Translations under genes and position numbers: made by a program | Origin: Streptomyces kanamyceticus | Lineage (GTDB): Bacteria; Actinomycetota; Actinomycetes; Streptomycetales; Streptomycetaceae | DNA length: 64,000 bases | Assembly: GCF_008704495.1 (NCBI RefSeq) | Contig: NZ_CP023699.1 | Location: 7,998,001 to 8,062,000, forward strand | Reading direction: 5' to 3' | Part shown: piece by piece, positions 62,758 to 64,000 of the stretch | How positions within the stretch are numbered: the stretch's first letter is position 1 | How the letters are laid out: every line of letters starts with the position of its first letter | The notes under the pieces: generated by a model | Seen by the model: the letters and a program-made list of their open reading frames with translations, nothing else | Database searches by the model: none | What the model was told of the DNA's origin: nothing

Positions 62758-63734
62758 AGCGTGCTCCAGTCTTGATCGGGATAGCGGTGCACGGGCGCCG
62801 ACACATCGTCGAGCGCCTGGCAGATCTCGTCAGGAAGACTAAGGGTCTCCACTGACAAAGCGGCCGTGAGCTGCTGCGCGTTGCGCGCGCCGACGATCGG
62901 CGCGGTCACTCCGGGGCGGTCCCGGACCCAGGCGAGGGCGACCTGGAGCGGGGTCGCCGCCAGGCCGTCTGCGGCGGTGGCGACCGCGTCCACGATCCGG
63001 CTCGCCGCGTCGTCCAGATACGGCGCGACGAAGGGCGCCAACTGGTCGGACCCGCCGCGCGAGTCGGCCGGGGTCGAGTGGCGGTACTTGCCGGTGAGCA
63101 CGCCGCGGCCCAGTGGCGACGAGGGCAGCAGGCCCACGCCGAGGTCGACGGCCGCGGGCAGCACCTCACGCTCGATGCCGCGCTGCAGCAGGGAGTACTC
63201 CATCTGCGTACTGGCGAGACGGGTGCGTATGCCCGGCGCGGCGAGCTGCCAGGTCGCGGCCTTGGCGAGCTGCCAGCCGCAGAAGTTGGCGACTCCCGCA
63301 TAGCGGGCCCGGCCGCTGCTGACCGCGATGTCGAGCGCTTGCAGGGTCTCGTCCAGGGGCGCGTCCGGGTCGAACGCGTGGACCTGCCACAGGTCGACGT
63401 GGTCCGTGCCCAGGCGGGCGAGCGAGGCGTCGAGCGCGGCGAGCAGATGGCCGCGCGAGCCGTCGACGCGCCGCTCGGGGTCCGGCACGCTGCCCGCCTT
63501 GGTGGCGATGACCAGGTCGTGCCGGGGCACGAGCCGCTCCATCAGGCGCCCGAGCAGGTACTCGGCCTCCCCGTCGCCGTACACGTCGGCCGTGTCGACG
63601 AGGGTGCCGCCCGCCTCCCAGAACGCCTTCATGAGGTCGGCGGCGTCGTTCTCGTCGGTGTGCCCCCAGGTGAGGGTGCCGAGTCCGATGCGGGACACGC
63701 GCAGGCCGGTCCGGCCGAGATGCCTCTGCTCCAT
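62754..63734 (-). CDS. Aldo/keto reductase (326 aa)
   Basis: AKR (beta/alpha)8 barrel with LGRTGLRVSRIGLGTLTWGH at the N terminus, catalytic Asp/Tyr in DTADVYGDGEAEYLLGRLM, Lys in VIATKAGSV, and His in WQVHAFDPDAP. C-terminal GVTAPIVGARNAQQLTAAL fits the NADPH-binding loop. Substrate unknown. ATG 63734. Its stop overlaps the next gene's GTG start (GTGA), so AKR and pseudo-helicase are translationally coupled. Confidence 0.9.
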   Translation of the reverse strand: MEQRHLGRTGLRVSRIGLGTLTWGHTDENDAADLMKAFWEAGGTLVDTADVYGDGEAEYLLGRLMERLVPRHDLVIATKAGSVPDPERRVDGSRGHLLAALDASLARLGTDHVDLWQVHAFDPDAPLDETLQALDIAVSSGRARYAGVANFCGWQLAKAATWQLAAPGIRTRLASTQMEYSLLQRGIEREVLPAAVDLGVGLLPSSPLGRGVLTGKYRHSTPADSRGGSDQLAPFVAPYLDDAASRIVDAVATAADGLAATPLQVALAWVRDRPGVTAPIVGARNAQQLTAALSVETLSLPDEICQALDDVSAPVHRYPDQDWSTL

Positions 63735-63875
63735 GGGCGCTGAGATTACTGGCCGGATCCCTGCGGCGGGCGGGCCTGTGGACAAACCATCGACTGTGGA
63801 GAACTTGGTCACCCGCGCGCTACAGTCCCGGGCACAGGGACGTTACTCATGAGTACAGCGGTAAGGGGATCGGCC

Positions 63876-64000
63876 ATGCAGCTCGGTATCAACCTCGGCT
63901 ACTGGGGCGCCGGGATGGACGCGGACAATCTCGCCGTCGCCAGGGAGGCCGACAAGCTCGGCTACGCGGTCTGCTGGGCCGCCGAGGCGTACGGCTCGGA
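63876..64000 (+). CDS. LLM-class F420-dependent oxidoreductase, N-terminal part (3' end outside window)
   Basis: MQLGINLGYWGAGMDADNLA then VAREADKLGYAVCWAAEAYGS matches the N terminus of F420-dependent luciferase-like monooxygenase-fold oxidoreductases. The predicted beta-1 strand and following helix of the TIM barrel are intact. ATG 63876 has AAGGGG upstream; an in-frame ATG at 63849 (MSTAVRGSA-) is also possible. Truncated by the window end. Confidence 0.8.
   Translation, partial: MQLGINLGYWGAGMDADNLAVAREADKLGYAVCWAAEAYGS

Overview
The window is very GC-rich, with strong third-position G/C bias, GTG starts, ATGA/GTGA gene overlaps and a chaplin pair, so it is a chromosomal segment of a Streptomyces-type actinomycete. 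I see no phage, integrase, transposase, plasmid or CRISPR genes. Most of it looks like core or conserved chromosome with accessory patches. About 55 genes and one tRNA are supported.

Left part (1-30 kb): a truncated penicillin-acylase-family gene, an alpha/beta hydrolase, a membrane protein, and a LysR regulator (TTA as third codon) facing an MHS-type MFS transporter. Next come secreted erythromycin-esterase-like and NamZ-like (DUF1343) proteins. A fatty-acid/acyl-CoA module follows: SDR, acyl-CoA ligase and TetR on one strand, acyl-CoA dehydrogenase and an APH-like kinase on the other. The two outward-facing promoters of this module carry the same 16-bp operator. After it lie a His-rich metal-binding protein, a quinone oxidoreductase, DinB, two DUF202 proteins, a NUDIX hydrolase and a TetR-SDR pair related to 3-alpha,20-beta-HSD. 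A 0.7-kb block of 133-bp and 78-bp tandem repeats precedes a DMT transporter, an FAD dehydrogenase, an APC permease, a molybdoenzyme/cytochrome b pair and a gluconate module (GntP, GntK, FadR-type regulator).

Middle (30.9-38.4 kb): a 961-residue two-domain haem protein, with a catalase/allene-oxide-synthase-like domain fused to an alpha-dioxygenase domain, overlaps a nitroreductase-like partner. This looks like a bacterial oxylipin-forming unit. A TPP enzyme, a GlxA-type AraC regulator and a cupin follow.

Potassium island (38.4-56.3 kb): a lone kdpB, a VOC protein, a second KdpD-like sensor, a KUP-like permease, a KimA-like K+ transporter, a 27-residue membrane peptide, then kdpF-A-B-C-E-D. 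Four intergenic regions here share one site architecture: four degenerate GCGTCAAG units starting at x, x+11, x+32 and x+43. This is the layout expected for an OmpR/PhoB-family regulator and I propose it as a KdpE box defining a local K+ regulon. I think it is the most interesting signal in the window.

Right part (56.3-64 kb): tRNA-Leu(GAG), an M20 peptidase, chpH and chpC chaplins, DUF5703, an acidic protein, a RecD2-like protein whose ATPase motifs have decayed, an aldo/keto reductase and the start of an F420-dependent LLM oxidoreductase.
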